Assembly (NCBI GenBank): GCA_013288345.1
Contig: JABDCA010000018.1
Location: 1-55,759 of the forward strand
Length of the DNA stretch: 55,759 nt
Source of the DNA: Bacteroidota bacterium
Lineage (GTDB): Bacteria; Bacteroidota; Bacteroidia; JABEUT01
Direction: 5' to 3'
The notes beneath the pieces were generated by a model. It was not told the origin of the DNA, did not search any database, and worked only from the letters and a program-made list of their open reading frames with translations. The position numbers and the translations under genes were made by a program. Shown in pieces: positions 34,199 to 42,833 of the stretch. Within the stretch, counting starts at the first letter, position 1, and every line of letters starts with the position of its first letter.

Positions 34199-35371
34199 AT
34201 GCTTTCATTCGACGATACAGCCATAGCATTTTCAGGTAAAAGCGATGCCCACTTAAGGCGTTCGTATTGGCTTTTTAAGTTAGTAGGTAATCCGGGCCTG
34301 GTAAACTTCGGCCAAAAGTTCACCGACTTTGCCATTAAAACACATCTGCCAATTCGCCCGTTTATAAAAGCAACTATTTTCAAACAGTTTTGTGGTGGAG
34401 AAGATATTGACGAATGCCTGAAGACAATTGAAAGCCTTGGTAAATATAATGTAGGATCGATACTCGACTATTCAGTTGAAGGTAAAGAAGAAGAAAACGT
34501 ATTTGACCACACCGCCGGAGAAATTGTTAAGACCATTGAACTGGCAAGTAAGAATAAACATATTCCGTTTGCAGTATTTAAACCTACCGGTGTGGGTGCA
34601 ATTGATCTGATCGAGAAAGTAAGCGCGAAACTTTCTTTGTCGAGTGATGAGCAGCAAGCCTGGGAAAGAATAAAAGGGCGTATTGATAAAATATGTGCTG
34701 CAGCGCATCAGCATAAAGTACAATTACTGATAGATGCAGAAGAAAGCTGGACGCAGGTGGCTATTGATGACCTTGCCCATGATATGATGCTGAAGTATAA
34801 TAAAGAGCAGTGTATTGTATTCAACACTGCCCAGATGTACCGCAACGACCGACTTGCTTATTTAGATAACGGACTGAAAGATGCCCGCGAGAAGAAATAT
34901 TTCTTTGGAGTGAAGATGGTGCGGGGCGCCTACATGGAAAAGGAAAGAGCAAGGGCCGAGAAGATGGGATATGCTTCGCCCATAAATAATACCAAAGCCG
35001 AAACAGATAAAGAATACAATACAGGAATAGAATTTTGCGTTAAGAATATTGATACAATTGCCCTGTGTGCAGGTACACATAATGAAAACAGCGCTATGCT
35101 TCTGGTTAAGTTAATGCAGCAGAATAATATCCCGGCTAACCATTCGCATATATGGTTCTCGCAGTTGCTGGGTATGAGCGACCACATTAGTTTTAATGTT
35201 GCCAATGCAGGTTATAATGTTGCTAAGTATGTACCATACGGACCGGTAAGAGATGTGTTGCCCTACCTGATACGACGTGCAAAAGAAAATACATCGGTAA
35301 AGGGACAGACAGGCAGAGAGCTGAGCCTTATTATAAAAGAAAAGCAGCGCAGGGCGGCTTCTAAAAATTAG
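34199..35371 (+). CDS. Proline dehydrogenase (monofunctional PRODH)
   Basis: An FAD-dependent enzyme oxidising L-proline to 1-pyrroline-5-carboxylate, probably membrane-associated peripherally. The 390-aa PRODH barrel has no fused P5C dehydrogenase domain, unlike PutA. Motifs are FAVFKPTG, LLIDAEESW, FNTAQMYRND, KMVRGAYMEKERARAE and the C-terminal YVPYGPVRDVLPYLIRRAKEN, the last carrying the paired Arg substrate ligands. The start is fixed by the promoter 14 nt upstream. It is co-directional with murB, 4 nt apart. The length and N-terminus fit the eukaryote/Bacteroidetes-like PRODH type. Confidence 0.9.
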   Translation: MLSFDDTAIAFSGKSDAHLRRSYWLFKLVGNPGLVNFGQKFTDFAIKTHLPIRPFIKATIFKQFCGGEDIDECLKTIESLGKYNVGSILDYSVEGKEEENVFDHTAGEIVKTIELASKNKHIPFAVFKPTGVGAIDLIEKVSAKLSLSSDEQQAWERIKGRIDKICAAAHQHKVQLLIDAEESWTQVAIDDLAHDMMLKYNKEQCIVFNTAQMYRNDRLAYLDNGLKDAREKKYFFGVKMVRGAYMEKERARAEKMGYASPINNTKAETDKEYNTGIEFCVKNIDTIALCAGTHNENSAMLLVKLMQQNNIPANHSHIWFSQLLGMSDHISFNVANAGYNVAKYVPYGPVRDVLPYLIRRAKENTSVKGQTGRELSLIIKEKQRRAASKN

Positions 35372-35375
35372 CCCC

Positions 35376-36395
35376 ATGAAACTTCACGAAAATTATCCGC
35401 TTAAAGATATTACCACCTTTCATGCTAAGGTATTTGCAAATGAGTATACTGAATTTGCTTCGGTCGAGGAACTGAAAGAAATATTATCGTCGCTTGTAAT
35501 TGTGGGCAAGCCCTTTATGATATTGGGTGGTGGAAGTAATGTGCTATTTACCGGAGATTATGGCGGAATTATAATTCGCAACGTTATAAAGGGCATTGAA
35601 GTAGTAAAAGAGGAAGAAGATGCTATTTATGTAAGAGCAAATGGCGGTGAAAAATGGCACGATTTTGTTTTGTATTGCGTTAGTAATAATTATGGCGGAG
35701 TAGAGAACCTTTCGTTAATACCCGGTACAGTTGGAGCAGGGCCGATACAAAATATTGGAGCATACGGAGTAGAATTGAAGGATACATTGCACGAGGTAGA
35801 GACCATGAATATTAATACATACGAGATAAAAAAATTCTCGAATGCCGAGTGTAAGTTTGGTTACAGGGACAGTATTTTTAAAGGAGAGCAGAAAGGTATG
35901 TATGTTATACTTGCTGTTACATTTAAGTTAGAGAGGAATCCTAAAAAGGTAAATGTATCTTATGGTACTATCAGCAAAGAGTTGGAAGATATGGGAATTA
36001 AGAACCCAACTATTGCCGATGTAAGTAATGCAGTAATTAAAATACGTTCCAGCAAATTGCCCGACCCTGAGAAATTGGGTAACGCGGGTAGTTTTTTCAA
36101 AAATCCAATTATTGAAAATGCGGATTTTGAAAAACTGAAACAACAATTTCCTGACATAGCTTTTTTTCCTATGCACCATGGATATACTAAACTGGCTGCC
36201 GGTTGGCTGATAGAACAGTGTGGATGGAAGGGTAAACGCATTGGTGATGCGGGAGTGCATAAGGACCAGGCCCTTGTATTGGTGAACTATGGCGATGCAA
36301 CCGGAAAGGAAATCTATGATCTTTCTACAAAAGTCATCGAGTCGGTTAAAGAAAAATTCGGAGTCATACTTGAACGTGAGGTAAACATGATTTAA
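35376..36395 (+). CDS. murB: UDP-N-acetylenolpyruvoylglucosamine reductase
   Basis: A cytoplasmic FAD enzyme that reduces enolpyruvyl-UDP-GlcNAc to UDP-MurNAc with NADPH in peptidoglycan synthesis. It is 339 aa, type I like the E. coli enzyme. FAD-binding blocks are ILGGGSNVLFTGDYGGIII and LIPGTVGAGPIQNIGAYG. Catalytic blocks are FGYRDSIFK, GNAGSFFKNPI (Ser) and a terminal EREV (Glu). It sits 4 nt downstream of proline dehydrogenase, an unexpected pairing that probably reflects shared promoter use rather than shared function. Confidence 0.95.
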   Translation: MKLHENYPLKDITTFHAKVFANEYTEFASVEELKEILSSLVIVGKPFMILGGGSNVLFTGDYGGIIIRNVIKGIEVVKEEEDAIYVRANGGEKWHDFVLYCVSNNYGGVENLSLIPGTVGAGPIQNIGAYGVELKDTLHEVETMNINTYEIKKFSNAECKFGYRDSIFKGEQKGMYVILAVTFKLERNPKKVNVSYGTISKELEDMGIKNPTIADVSNAVIKIRSSKLPDPEKLGNAGSFFKNPIIENADFEKLKQQFPDIAFFPMHHGYTKLAAGWLIEQCGWKGKRIGDAGVHKDQALVLVNYGDATGKEIYDLSTKVIESVKEKFGVILEREVNMI

Positions 36396-36402
36396 TAAAC
36401 AA

Positions 36403-36488
36403 TTTTGCCACTAAAGCACAAAAACACTAATAAATAACACACTAAACAATTTTGTGGATTTTGTGTTTTAGTGTTTTCGTGGCAAAAA
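36403..36488. repeat. Long imperfect inverted repeat after murB
   Basis: Arms of about 28 nt (from 36403 TTTTGCCACTAAAGCAC and ending TTCGTGGCAAAAA near 36487) pair with about four mismatches around a ~28-nt centre. The centre carries further CACTAAA/TTTTGTG units. It lies between murB and the SpoU methyltransferase. It may act as a terminator-like hairpin, but the size and repeats look like a mobile intergenic element family. Confidence 0.7.
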
Positions 36489-36512
36489 ATATTCTAAGAG
36501 AATTCAAGTATC

Positions 36513-37037
36513 ATGAGGAAATTATCGATAGATGAGCTTAACAGAAAAAGCACAGAGGAGTTTAAAAGTGCTTCTAAGATTCCGATTGTAATTGTGTTAG
36601 ATAACGTAAGGAGTATGAACAATATCGGTTCGGTGTTTCGTACGGCTGATGCATTTTTGTTAGAGGGTATTTATCTATGCGGTGTTACTGCAACTCCTCC
36701 TCACCGCGAAATACAGAAGACTGCCCTTGGTGCAACAGAATCTGTTAGCTGGAGACATTTTCCTGCAACTATTGATGCAGTAAATGATTTGAAGAAAGAG
36801 GGCTATACTGTTTATGCAGTTGAACAGGCTGAAAATAGTACCATGCTTGATAAATTAGATTTATCTGCTAAAAAAATAGCTCTTGTTTTTGGTAATGAAG
36901 TAAGTGGGGTAGAGCAGGCCATTATAGATACCTGCGCAGCCTGCATCGAAATCCCTCAGTATGGAACAAAACATTCCATTAACCTATCTGTTAGCGTGGG
37001 CATAGTAGTTTGGGAAATATGCCGCAAACTAAAATAG
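36513..37037 (+). CDS. TrmH/SpoU-family RNA 2'-O-methyltransferase
   Basis: A SAM-dependent knot methyltransferase of about the minimum size (174 aa) with only the SPOUT domain. The three motifs are seen: NNIGSVFRTADAF (motif 1), LVFGNEVSGVE (motif 2) and HSINLSVSVGIVVWE (motif 3). No N-terminal RNA-binding extension is present. The exact target (tRNA or rRNA nucleotide) cannot be assigned; TrmL-like or TrmH-like roles are both possible. It ends 5 nt before the convergent DUF6249-like gene. Confidence 0.85.
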   Translation: MRKLSIDELNRKSTEEFKSASKIPIVIVLDNVRSMNNIGSVFRTADAFLLEGIYLCGVTATPPHREIQKTALGATESVSWRHFPATIDAVNDLKKEGYTVYAVEQAENSTMLDKLDLSAKKIALVFGNEVSGVEQAIIDTCAACIEIPQYGTKHSINLSVSVGIVVWEICRKLK

Positions 37038-37042
37038 CTCTA

Positions 37043-37462
37043 TTACTTTACTTTTTTTAAGGAAAAGAGCAATAGCCCTGCAGCAATACCCAGAAATAAG
37101 GTAGCAAAGGTTAAATATCCAAAGGGTATGAAACTGCATACTATTAATGCAAGCCCTGTAAATCCCAGTATAAGGCCCCATTTAAGAGCTTCAAGTGGAA
37201 TACGCTTATTACCGTTAAGCAACATCTGTTTTAATGCTTCATCCGATACTCCCTTATCTATCAGGCGTTGCCTTGTTCTGTTGTCTGTTACAATTCGGAA
37301 TAATGATATTATGGAGTAAAATATAATGATGATTGTTACTAAGGGTATCCCCAATTCAAATACTTTATCGGGAATAGCATGTTGGTATGCCGGGTTTTGT
37401 TCTTGTGCGAATGCCAATAGAGGAGAGCAGCTAAGCAGGAGTGTCAAATGTTTCGTTTTCAT
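37043..37462 (-). CDS. Membrane protein resembling DUF6249
   Basis: The 139-aa protein has a signal-like N-terminus (MKTKHLTLLLSCSPLLAFA). One TM helix lies near 38-58 (LVTIIIIFYSIISLF). A short basic region DNRTRQRLIDKGVSDEALKQML follows, then two TM helices about 93-135. The 'RQRLIDKG…' pattern after the first helix resembles DUF6249 proteins, which often sit beside ECF sigma genes in Bacteroidota. Here it is divergent from such a sigma gene, with 119 nt between starts. A role in the sigma/anti-sigma system is a guess by association. Confidence 0.6.
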   Translation of the reverse strand: MKTKHLTLLLSCSPLLAFAQEQNPAYQHAIPDKVFELGIPLVTIIIIFYSIISLFRIVTDNRTRQRLIDKGVSDEALKQMLLNGNKRIPLEALKWGLILGFTGLALIVCSFIPFGYLTFATLFLGIAAGLLLFSLKKVK

Positions 37463-37581
37463 AATAATTGAGTTTAATTGATATTTTTACCAATATGACA
37501 AGCGGAGTTCAATAAATGTTGCAATTGCTTATAAAAAATATAGTGCAACAAAAATAGTCATAGACTTGTCTAATAGTTAAG

Positions 37582-38199
37582 ATGTTAGGGCAAAACGTAA
37601 ATAATGATAAAGACAGGGAGCTTGTAGAACAGGTTCTAAAGCGGGATGATGAAGCATTTCGTGTGCTTATTAAAGACAACCAGCGCCTGGTGTTTAGCAT
37701 TGTTTTCAAAATGCTTAATAATAATGCCGACAGCAAGGATGTATGCCAGGACATTTTTATCAAAGTATATCAAAGCCTGCCCGGCTTTAATTTTAATTCT
37801 AAATTATCTACCTGGATAGCCCGAATAGCTTATAATACATGCATTAACCATTTAAGAAAGCATAAGATACAGTTACTGGATGACGTAATACATAGTAGTG
37901 ATGAAGAGAGAATAGATGAAAATAACCCTATTGATTTTATAGAAGATACAAATGCTATACGCCCTGATAAAGTATTGTATTTAAATGAAATGAAACAACA
38001 TCTTGAGGTTGAAATGCAATTGCTTTCTCCTGTATTGCGAACTATTCTTGTTTTGTATCATCAGGAGGAGAGGAGTTATGAAGAAATTGCAGAGATAGTC
38101 AAGATACCTATTGGAACAGTTAAAAGTTATTTGTTTAGGGCAAGGAGTAACTTAAAGAACTCGATACTTAAAAAATATAAAAAAGAAGATCTATTATGA
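37582..38199 (+). CDS. ECF RNA polymerase sigma factor
   Basis: A 205-aa group-4 sigma factor. Region 2 covers about 25-95 (LVFSIVFKMLNNNADSKDVCQDIFIKVYQSLPGF…LSTWIARIAYNTCINHLRK). A region-4 HTH covers about 135-195 (LLSPVLRTILVLYHQEERSYEEIAEIVKIPIGTVKSYLFRARSNLK). The linker between the regions is acidic (DEERIDENNPIDFIEDTN). Its stop overlaps the next gene's start as ATGA, the normal sigma/anti-sigma coupling. A one-mismatch -7 box (TAGACTTG) lies close upstream. It is a separate system from the minus-strand sigma at 22507. Confidence 0.93.
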   Translation: MLGQNVNNDKDRELVEQVLKRDDEAFRVLIKDNQRLVFSIVFKMLNNNADSKDVCQDIFIKVYQSLPGFNFNSKLSTWIARIAYNTCINHLRKHKIQLLDDVIHSSDEERIDENNPIDFIEDTNAIRPDKVLYLNEMKQHLEVEMQLLSPVLRTILVLYHQEERSYEEIAEIVKIPIGTVKSYLFRARSNLKNSILKKYKKEDLL

Positions 38200-38636
38200 A
38201 TACCCATCTAACAGATACAGAGTTGCAGCAAATAGTTGAAGAAGCTGCGGGCTATGCAACCGAAAAGCAGTCCGAACACCTCAATGCTTGTTCTTTATGC
38301 ACGGCTAAAAAAAATGAATACGAGATTCTTTTCGGCTCATTAAAAGAAATGGAATCAGTTCTGATACCTGAATCATTTTCTGAAGGTGTAATTGGCGCTG
38401 TGGAGGAAATAAGAGAAAAGAGATCAAGGGTTGTACAGGCAGTGTTTTATATCAGTGCGAGTGTTATTGCTTTTATTGTATTGCTGATTACGGTACTTAA
38501 TGCAGGCGGGTTACAAGGAGCAAGCCAAAGTGTAGTCTTGAGCCTATGCTTTACTTCTTTTGTGTATGTGTGTATAATTGAAGGCTACGGATTGTTACAC
38601 AATCATAAAGCTACTTTGGAAGATATTACATTGTAA
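38196..38636 (+). CDS. Membrane anti-sigma factor (zinc-finger-like)
   Basis: A 146-aa protein translationally coupled to the ECF sigma gene by ATGA overlap. The N-terminal cytoplasmic part has HLNACSLC (His…CxxC), the ZAS-type zinc-binding anti-sigma signature. Two TM helices follow, at about 80-103 (AVFYISASVIAFIVLLITVL) and about 111-133. The short periplasmic loop argues against large-ligand sensing. It presumably sequesters the upstream sigma factor at the inner membrane. The signal is unknown. Confidence 0.82.
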   Translation: MNTHLTDTELQQIVEEAAGYATEKQSEHLNACSLCTAKKNEYEILFGSLKEMESVLIPESFSEGVIGAVEEIREKRSRVVQAVFYISASVIAFIVLLITVLNAGGLQGASQSVVLSLCFTSFVYVCIIEGYGLLHNHKATLEDITL

Positions 38637-38650
38637 AATAGAAATTGCCG

Positions 38651-39340
38651 TTAAGGCTTTTTGGTATTATCTATCTGCCCCATCAATACGTACTGCAAAA
38701 TGTTAGCACCCATTTCAAGGGCTTTCTCATGCAGTTCAGGCGGGTCGTTATAAACGTCGTGGTCTTCCCAGCCATCACCTAAGTCGGAATCGAAGTTGTA
38801 AAAAACCACCAAACGGCCATTGTATATTAAGCCGTAGCCGACAGGCTTACCACCATCATGCTCATGTATTTTGGGCAAGCCATGCTCGAAAGTGTATTTT
38901 TGATGATAGATGGGATGGCTGAATGGTAACTCTACCAATGTCAATTCAGGAAATACTTTTTTGATCTCTCTCCTGAAAGCTGAGTCTAATCCATAGCTAT
39001 CATTCACCTCTAAAAAGCCACCGCCAATTAAATAGTTCCTCAGGTTTTCAGCTTCTTCAGGGCTAAACAGAATATTGCCATTACCTGTTATGTGCACCAT
39101 AGGGTAATTGAATATCTCAGCACTGCCGGGCTCTACCAATGCTTCTTCGGGGTTAATGTTCATACCTAAATTCTTATTGCAAAAAATAGCAAGGTTAGGC
39201 AAAGAGGTTTTTCCATCGTACCAATTGCCTCCGCCTTTGTACTTCATACGGGCTAACTGATAGGTATAATTGTTCGAATACTTTGCTTTAAAAGAAAAGA
39301 GTGTGATAGAAATAAGCAGAAGAAAAAGGCCTTTTTTCAT
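38651..39340 (-). CDS. DUF4159 protein, exported
   Basis: The 229-aa protein, counted from the ATG at 39340, has a signal peptide (KKGLFLLLISITLFSFKA). A TTG six codons upstream is less likely. The body matches DUF4159: 'NYPMVHITGNGNILFSPEEAENLRNYLIGGGFLEVND', '…LPFSHPIYHQKY…', 'GRLVVFYNFDSDLGDGWEDHDVYND'. This family is found near MoxR/ATPase-type gene sets in Bacteroidota, but no such partner is visible here. It is probably periplasmic with a Rossmann-like/GATase-like fold; function unknown. Confidence 0.75.
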   Translation of the reverse strand: MKKGLFLLLISITLFSFKAKYSNNYTYQLARMKYKGGGNWYDGKTSLPNLAIFCNKNLGMNINPEEALVEPGSAEIFNYPMVHITGNGNILFSPEEAENLRNYLIGGGFLEVNDSYGLDSAFRREIKKVFPELTLVELPFSHPIYHQKYTFEHGLPKIHEHDGGKPVGYGLIYNGRLVVFYNFDSDLGDGWEDHDVYNDPPELHEKALEMGANILQYVLMGQIDNTKKP

Positions 39341-39368
39341 AAATTCAAAGTTAATCAAATTCTATCTG

Positions 39369-39490
39369 CCCCAAACCCCTAAAGGGGCTTTGAATAATAG
39401 TGCGTCATGTTGAGCCTGTCGAAACATATTCCGTTGACACTTCGACAAGCTCAGTGTGACGAACGTTAAAGCCCCTTTAGGGGTTTGGGG
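39369..39490. repeat. 122-bp palindromic repeat, copy 2
   Basis: It has the same nested inverted-repeat architecture as 17309-17429: outer arms CCCCAAACCCCTAAAGGGG … TTTAGGGGTTTGGGG and inner arms TGAGCCTGTCGAAAC and TTCGACAAGCTCA. The copies differ mainly in the inner loop and a few arm positions, often with compensation. It sits between rsmE and the DUF4159 gene. Confidence 0.85.
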
Positions 39491-39514
39491 CAGAAACGAA
39501 GCATAGGATAGAGC

Positions 39515-40219
39515 CTACTCATTCAGCGCATGCAAGGTACATGCAGCAACTAAAGCAGCAGTCTCAGTGCGTAAGCGGTGGTCGCCTAAGGTTATAGGAA
39601 TAAAGCCATGCCCTATTGCCTGTTCTACTTCTGTATTATGGAAATCGCCTTCAGGGCCGATAAGTACTAAAGCGTTTCCGCCTCTTGTGTATATTTTAGA
39701 GAAGGTACTTTTTTCTTTTTCTATGCAGTGCAATATAAATTTCTGTCCTTTAAAATCTTTTGTTTGCTCAAGCATTTCGGTAAACGAACAAAGCTCGTGC
39801 AGCTTTGGTATATAATTCCTGTTCGATTGTTTCATGGCCTCGATCACAATCTTATTCAGGCGTTCGTTCTTCAATACTTTTCGTTCGGAATAATGCGCAT
39901 TAACCGGAATGAATTCTGTTATGCCTATTTCGGTTAGTTTTTCAACCAGCCATTCAATGCGGGCAATATTTTTTGTGGGTGCAATGGCAACGTGCAATTG
40001 CCAAGTCGGTGCAGGCTCCTGATGATGTTCGAGTATTCGTAATACACAGGCTTTAGCGTTTGCAGTTTCTATTTCTGCTTTATAAGCCCCGCCTTTGCCA
40101 TCCGTAATTTTAACGTGTTCGCCTGTTTGCAGGCGCAATACTTTTATGCAATGGTGAGATTCTTCTGCACCGAGGGTACAGGTATCACCAATAACATCCG
40201 GAACAAAAAAGAGATGCAT
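39515..40219 (-). CDS. rsmE: 16S rRNA (uracil-1498-N3)-methyltransferase
   Basis: A SPOUT methyltransferase adding m3U1498 to 16S rRNA. It is 234 aa with an N-terminal PUA-like domain (about 1-70, HHCIKVLRLQTGEHVKITDGKG) and a C-terminal knot (ALVLIGPEGDFHNTEVEQA, LGDHRLRTETAALVA). Starting as MHLFFVPDVIG, it is preceded by lepA with a 3-nt gap, so it is expressed from the lepA promoter. Confidence 0.93.
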   Translation of the reverse strand: MHLFFVPDVIGDTCTLGAEESHHCIKVLRLQTGEHVKITDGKGGAYKAEIETANAKACVLRILEHHQEPAPTWQLHVAIAPTKNIARIEWLVEKLTEIGITEFIPVNAHYSERKVLKNERLNKIVIEAMKQSNRNYIPKLHELCSFTEMLEQTKDFKGQKFILHCIEKEKSTFSKIYTRGGNALVLIGPEGDFHNTEVEQAIGHGFIPITLGDHRLRTETAALVAACTLHALNE

Positions 40220-40222
40220 GTG

Positions 40223-42016
40223 CTACAGCTTAAGTACAGCCATAAAAGCTGATTGTGGTATTTCTACATTACCCACCTGGCGCATACGTTTTTTACCTTT
40301 CTTCTGCTTTTCCAACAGTTTACGTTTACGCGATATATCGCCACCATAACATTTAGCAGTAACGTCCTTACGTATGGCGCTAATGTTTTCGCGGGCAATT
40401 ATCTTGGCTCCGATAGCGGCCTGTATGGCAATCTGGAACTGCTGGCGTGGTATAAGTTCTTTTAGTTTTTCGCAAATTTTACGGCCGAACTCCTGTGCGC
40501 GGTCCTTATGTATAAGCGCTGCAAGGGCATCTACCAATTCAGCATTAATTAGTATATCAAGCCTTACTAATTCCGACTGGCGGTAATCAACAGGTGTGTA
40601 GTCGAAAGAAGCATAACCCTTAGATATGCTCTTTAGCCTGTCGTAAAAGTCGAATACAATTTCTGCTAATGGCATTTCAAATACCATTTCAACGCGGTCG
40701 GTTGTCAGGTATAATTGGTTCATTATAGTGCCTCGCTTCTCAATACACAACGACATAATAGCACCCACATATTCAGTTTTGGTAATAATATTGGCCCTTA
40801 TGTATGGTTCTTCTACGTGATCAATAAAGGTTGGGTCAGGCAGATCGCTTGGGTTATTTATATTGAGCTTCTCTCCCTTCATGGTATAAGCAAAGTACGA
40901 AACGTTAGGTACGGTAGTAATAACGGTCATGTTAAACTCCCGCTCTAAACGCTCCTGTATAATTTCAAGGTGAAGCATGCCCAAAAATCCGCAACGGAAG
41001 CCAAAGCCCAGTGCCGCAGTTGATTCCGGTTCGAATACTAATGCAGCATCATTCAGCTGCAGTTTGTCCATAGCGCCGCGAAGCTCCTCGTAATCATCGG
41101 TATCTACCGGGTAAATACCGGCAAACACCATAGGCTTTACTTCTTTAAAGCCCTGTATGGCACTTTCGCATGGCCTATCAACGTGGGTAATGGTATCGCC
41201 AACACGTACTTCCTTGGCTGCTTTAATACCCGATATTATATATCCCACATCGCCGGGGTAAATGGCATCGGTAGGCTTATAAGCCAGTTTCAAAACACCT
41301 ATTTCTTCAGCAATGTATTCGGTTTCGGTGGCAACAAATTTCACTTTATCGCCTTTTTTAATGGTACCGTTAACTACCTTAAAATAAGCTACTATGCCAC
41401 GGAAAATATTAAAAACAGAGTCAAATATCAGCGCCTGGAATGGTGCATCGGGGTCTCCTTTAGGGGCTGGAACACGATCTATAATAGCAGTTAACAGTTC
41501 ATCAACGCCTTGCCCGGTTTTACCGCTGGCAAGCATTATCTCTTCTCTTTTGCAACCAATAATATCCACCATCTGGTCCTTTACTTCCTCGATCATGGCA
41601 TTGGGCATATCCACTTTATTCAGGACAGGAATAACGGTCAGGTCATTATCTAATGCCAAATAAAGGTTCGATATAGTTTGTGCCTGTATACCTTGTGTAG
41701 AGTCAACCAATAACAGTGCGCCCTCGCAGGCAGCTATAGAACGTGATACCTCGTACGAAAAATCTACGTGGCCCGGGGTATCGATAAGGTTAAGGGTAAA
41801 CTCCTCACCCTTATGTATAATGTTCATTTGTATGGCATGGCTCTTGATAGTGATGCCACGCTCACGCTCCAAATCCATATCATCGAGCACCTGCGCCTGC
41901 ATATCGCGCTTATTGATGGTCTTGGTAAATTCCAATAGCCTGTCGGCCAGGGTACTTTTACCATGGTCGATGTGAGCAATGATACAGAAGTTGCGTATGT
42001 TTTGTTGTTTTGCCAT
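40223..42016 (-). CDS. lepA: Elongation factor 4 (LepA)
   Basis: A ribosome-associated GTPase involved in translation fidelity or 30S assembly. It is 597 aa from the ATG at 42016; four residues further upstream (TTG) fall into the promoter box. G motifs [10 protein letters not shown] at 13-22, DTPGHVDF and NKVDMPNA are intact. Domains II, III and V of EF-G type are present, and the unique LepA C-terminal domain ends [24 protein letters not shown]. It is followed closely by rsmE. Confidence 0.97.
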   Translation of the reverse strand: MAKQQNIRNFCIIAHIDHGKSTLADRLLEFTKTINKRDMQAQVLDDMDLERERGITIKSHAIQMNIIHKGEEFTLNLIDTPGHVDFSYEVSRSIAACEGALLLVDSTQGIQAQTISNLYLALDNDLTVIPVLNKVDMPNAMIEEVKDQMVDIIGCKREEIMLASGKTGQGVDELLTAIIDRVPAPKGDPDAPFQALIFDSVFNIFRGIVAYFKVVNGTIKKGDKVKFVATETEYIAEEIGVLKLAYKPTDAIYPGDVGYIISGIKAAKEVRVGDTITHVDRPCESAIQGFKEVKPMVFAGIYPVDTDDYEELRGAMDKLQLNDAALVFEPESTAALGFGFRCGFLGMLHLEIIQERLEREFNMTVITTVPNVSYFAYTMKGEKLNINNPSDLPDPTFIDHVEEPYIRANIITKTEYVGAIMSLCIEKRGTIMNQLYLTTDRVEMVFEMPLAEIVFDFYDRLKSISKGYASFDYTPVDYRQSELVRLDILINAELVDALAALIHKDRAQEFGRKICEKLKELIPRQQFQIAIQAAIGAKIIARENISAIRKDVTAKCYGGDISRKRKLLEKQKKGKKRMRQVGNVEIPQSAFMAVLKL

Positions 42017-42025
42017 AAGAGGCGG

Positions 42026-42033
42026 CAAAAATA
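42026..42033 (-). promoter_or_regulatory. -7 box of lepA-rsmE
   Basis: On the minus strand this reads TATTTTTG, matching TAnnTTTG, about 9 nt upstream of the lepA ATG. The leader would be very short. Confidence 0.4.
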
Positions 42034-42068
42034 GGGTATTTTTTGGTTCCGGGACTCTTGTTGAATTT

Positions 42069-42157
42069 CCAACACAGAAGCCACAAAGGAAACAGAGTTA
42101 CACAGAGTTTTGTTATTTCTTTGTGAAACTCTTAAAACTCGGTGCACTCTGTGTTGA
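42069..42157. repeat. CACAGAG-type inverted repeat upstream of lepA
   Basis: The left arm starts CAACACAGAAGCCACAAAGG and includes ACAGAGTTACACAGAG. The right arm ends GTGCACTCTGTGTTG and includes TTTGTGAAACTC, giving an imperfect ~40-nt-arm hairpin. It is the same repeat vocabulary as 134-183 and marks the border between core genes and the accessory region. Confidence 0.6.
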
Positions 42158-42188
42158 AAAATGAGTGGGTTGCCCATTAATAATTTCT

Positions 42189-42196
42189 TAAATTTG
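42189..42196 (+). promoter_or_regulatory. -7 box of 42210 gene
   Basis: TAAATTTG matches TAnnTTTG and ends 13 nt before the ATG. A TTG at 42170 is a weak, short-spaced -33 candidate. Confidence 0.5.
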
Positions 42197-42209
42197 GAAA
42201 AAGACAGAA

Positions 42210-42833
42210 ATGGCTAAAAAATTGGAAGCCCCCTATAGCATCAAGAAACTACCAGAGCAGTTTTTATATGATGCAAAGAACATCGAATTTTCTGAAGCCA
42301 CCTATTATGTTTCGTATCCTGAATTTATTGAATATTTCAAGGGTATTGAAAAGCTTAGCAGACATAATTTGATAATTGGAATCAATTTCACTTATGGGTG
42401 GATGCCTACTATTTTAAATTTTAAATCCCTTGAACTAGAAAAACCTTTGGAGATACTAAATAATGCTAAAAAGGGCATTGTTCCTGATGTTAACGAACTT
42501 TCTATTTTAAAAAGGACTTTCAATAATTCGTTAGTAGGGTCATCAAAGCTTTTGCATTTTGTTAATCCTGAAAAATTTGCCATTTTAGATAGTAGAGTAT
42601 GGTATTACTTAACTAGGAGTAGTATACCTAACGATGAAAAGATATCCACTGCTTACTTGGAATATTTGAGCTATTGTGAATTCCTGGCAAATCAGCAGGA
42701 GTATAATAGTATTCACGAATCAATAGAGCGAAAAATAGAACAAAAAATGTCTAAGCTTAGGTCCGTTGAATTAGTTATGTATACTAAAGGTGAGAAACCA
42801 AAAAGACCGAAAATGGAAAAGGCTTTAGTATAG
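42210..42833 (+). CDS. Hypothetical protein with possible HhH/glycosylase-like core
   Basis: The 207-aa cytoplasmic protein has no signal or TM segment. I do not recognise the family. The segment 'NNSLVGSSKLLHFVNPEKFAILDSRVWYYL' (about 108-138) resembles the lattice around the helix-hairpin-helix of base-excision glycosylase-like folds, where an invariant 'P..F.I.DSRV' recurs. The C-terminus is very basic (KGEKPKRPKMEK). It has its own promoter and lies directly after the core lepA region, at the left side of the accessory DNA. A defence or DNA-repair role is possible but unproven. Confidence 0.5.
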   Translation: MAKKLEAPYSIKKLPEQFLYDAKNIEFSEATYYVSYPEFIEYFKGIEKLSRHNLIIGINFTYGWMPTILNFKSLELEKPLEILNNAKKGIVPDVNELSILKRTFNNSLVGSSKLLHFVNPEKFAILDSRVWYYLTRSSIPNDEKISTAYLEYLSYCEFLANQQEYNSIHESIERKIEQKMSKLRSVELVMYTKGEKPKRPKMEKALV

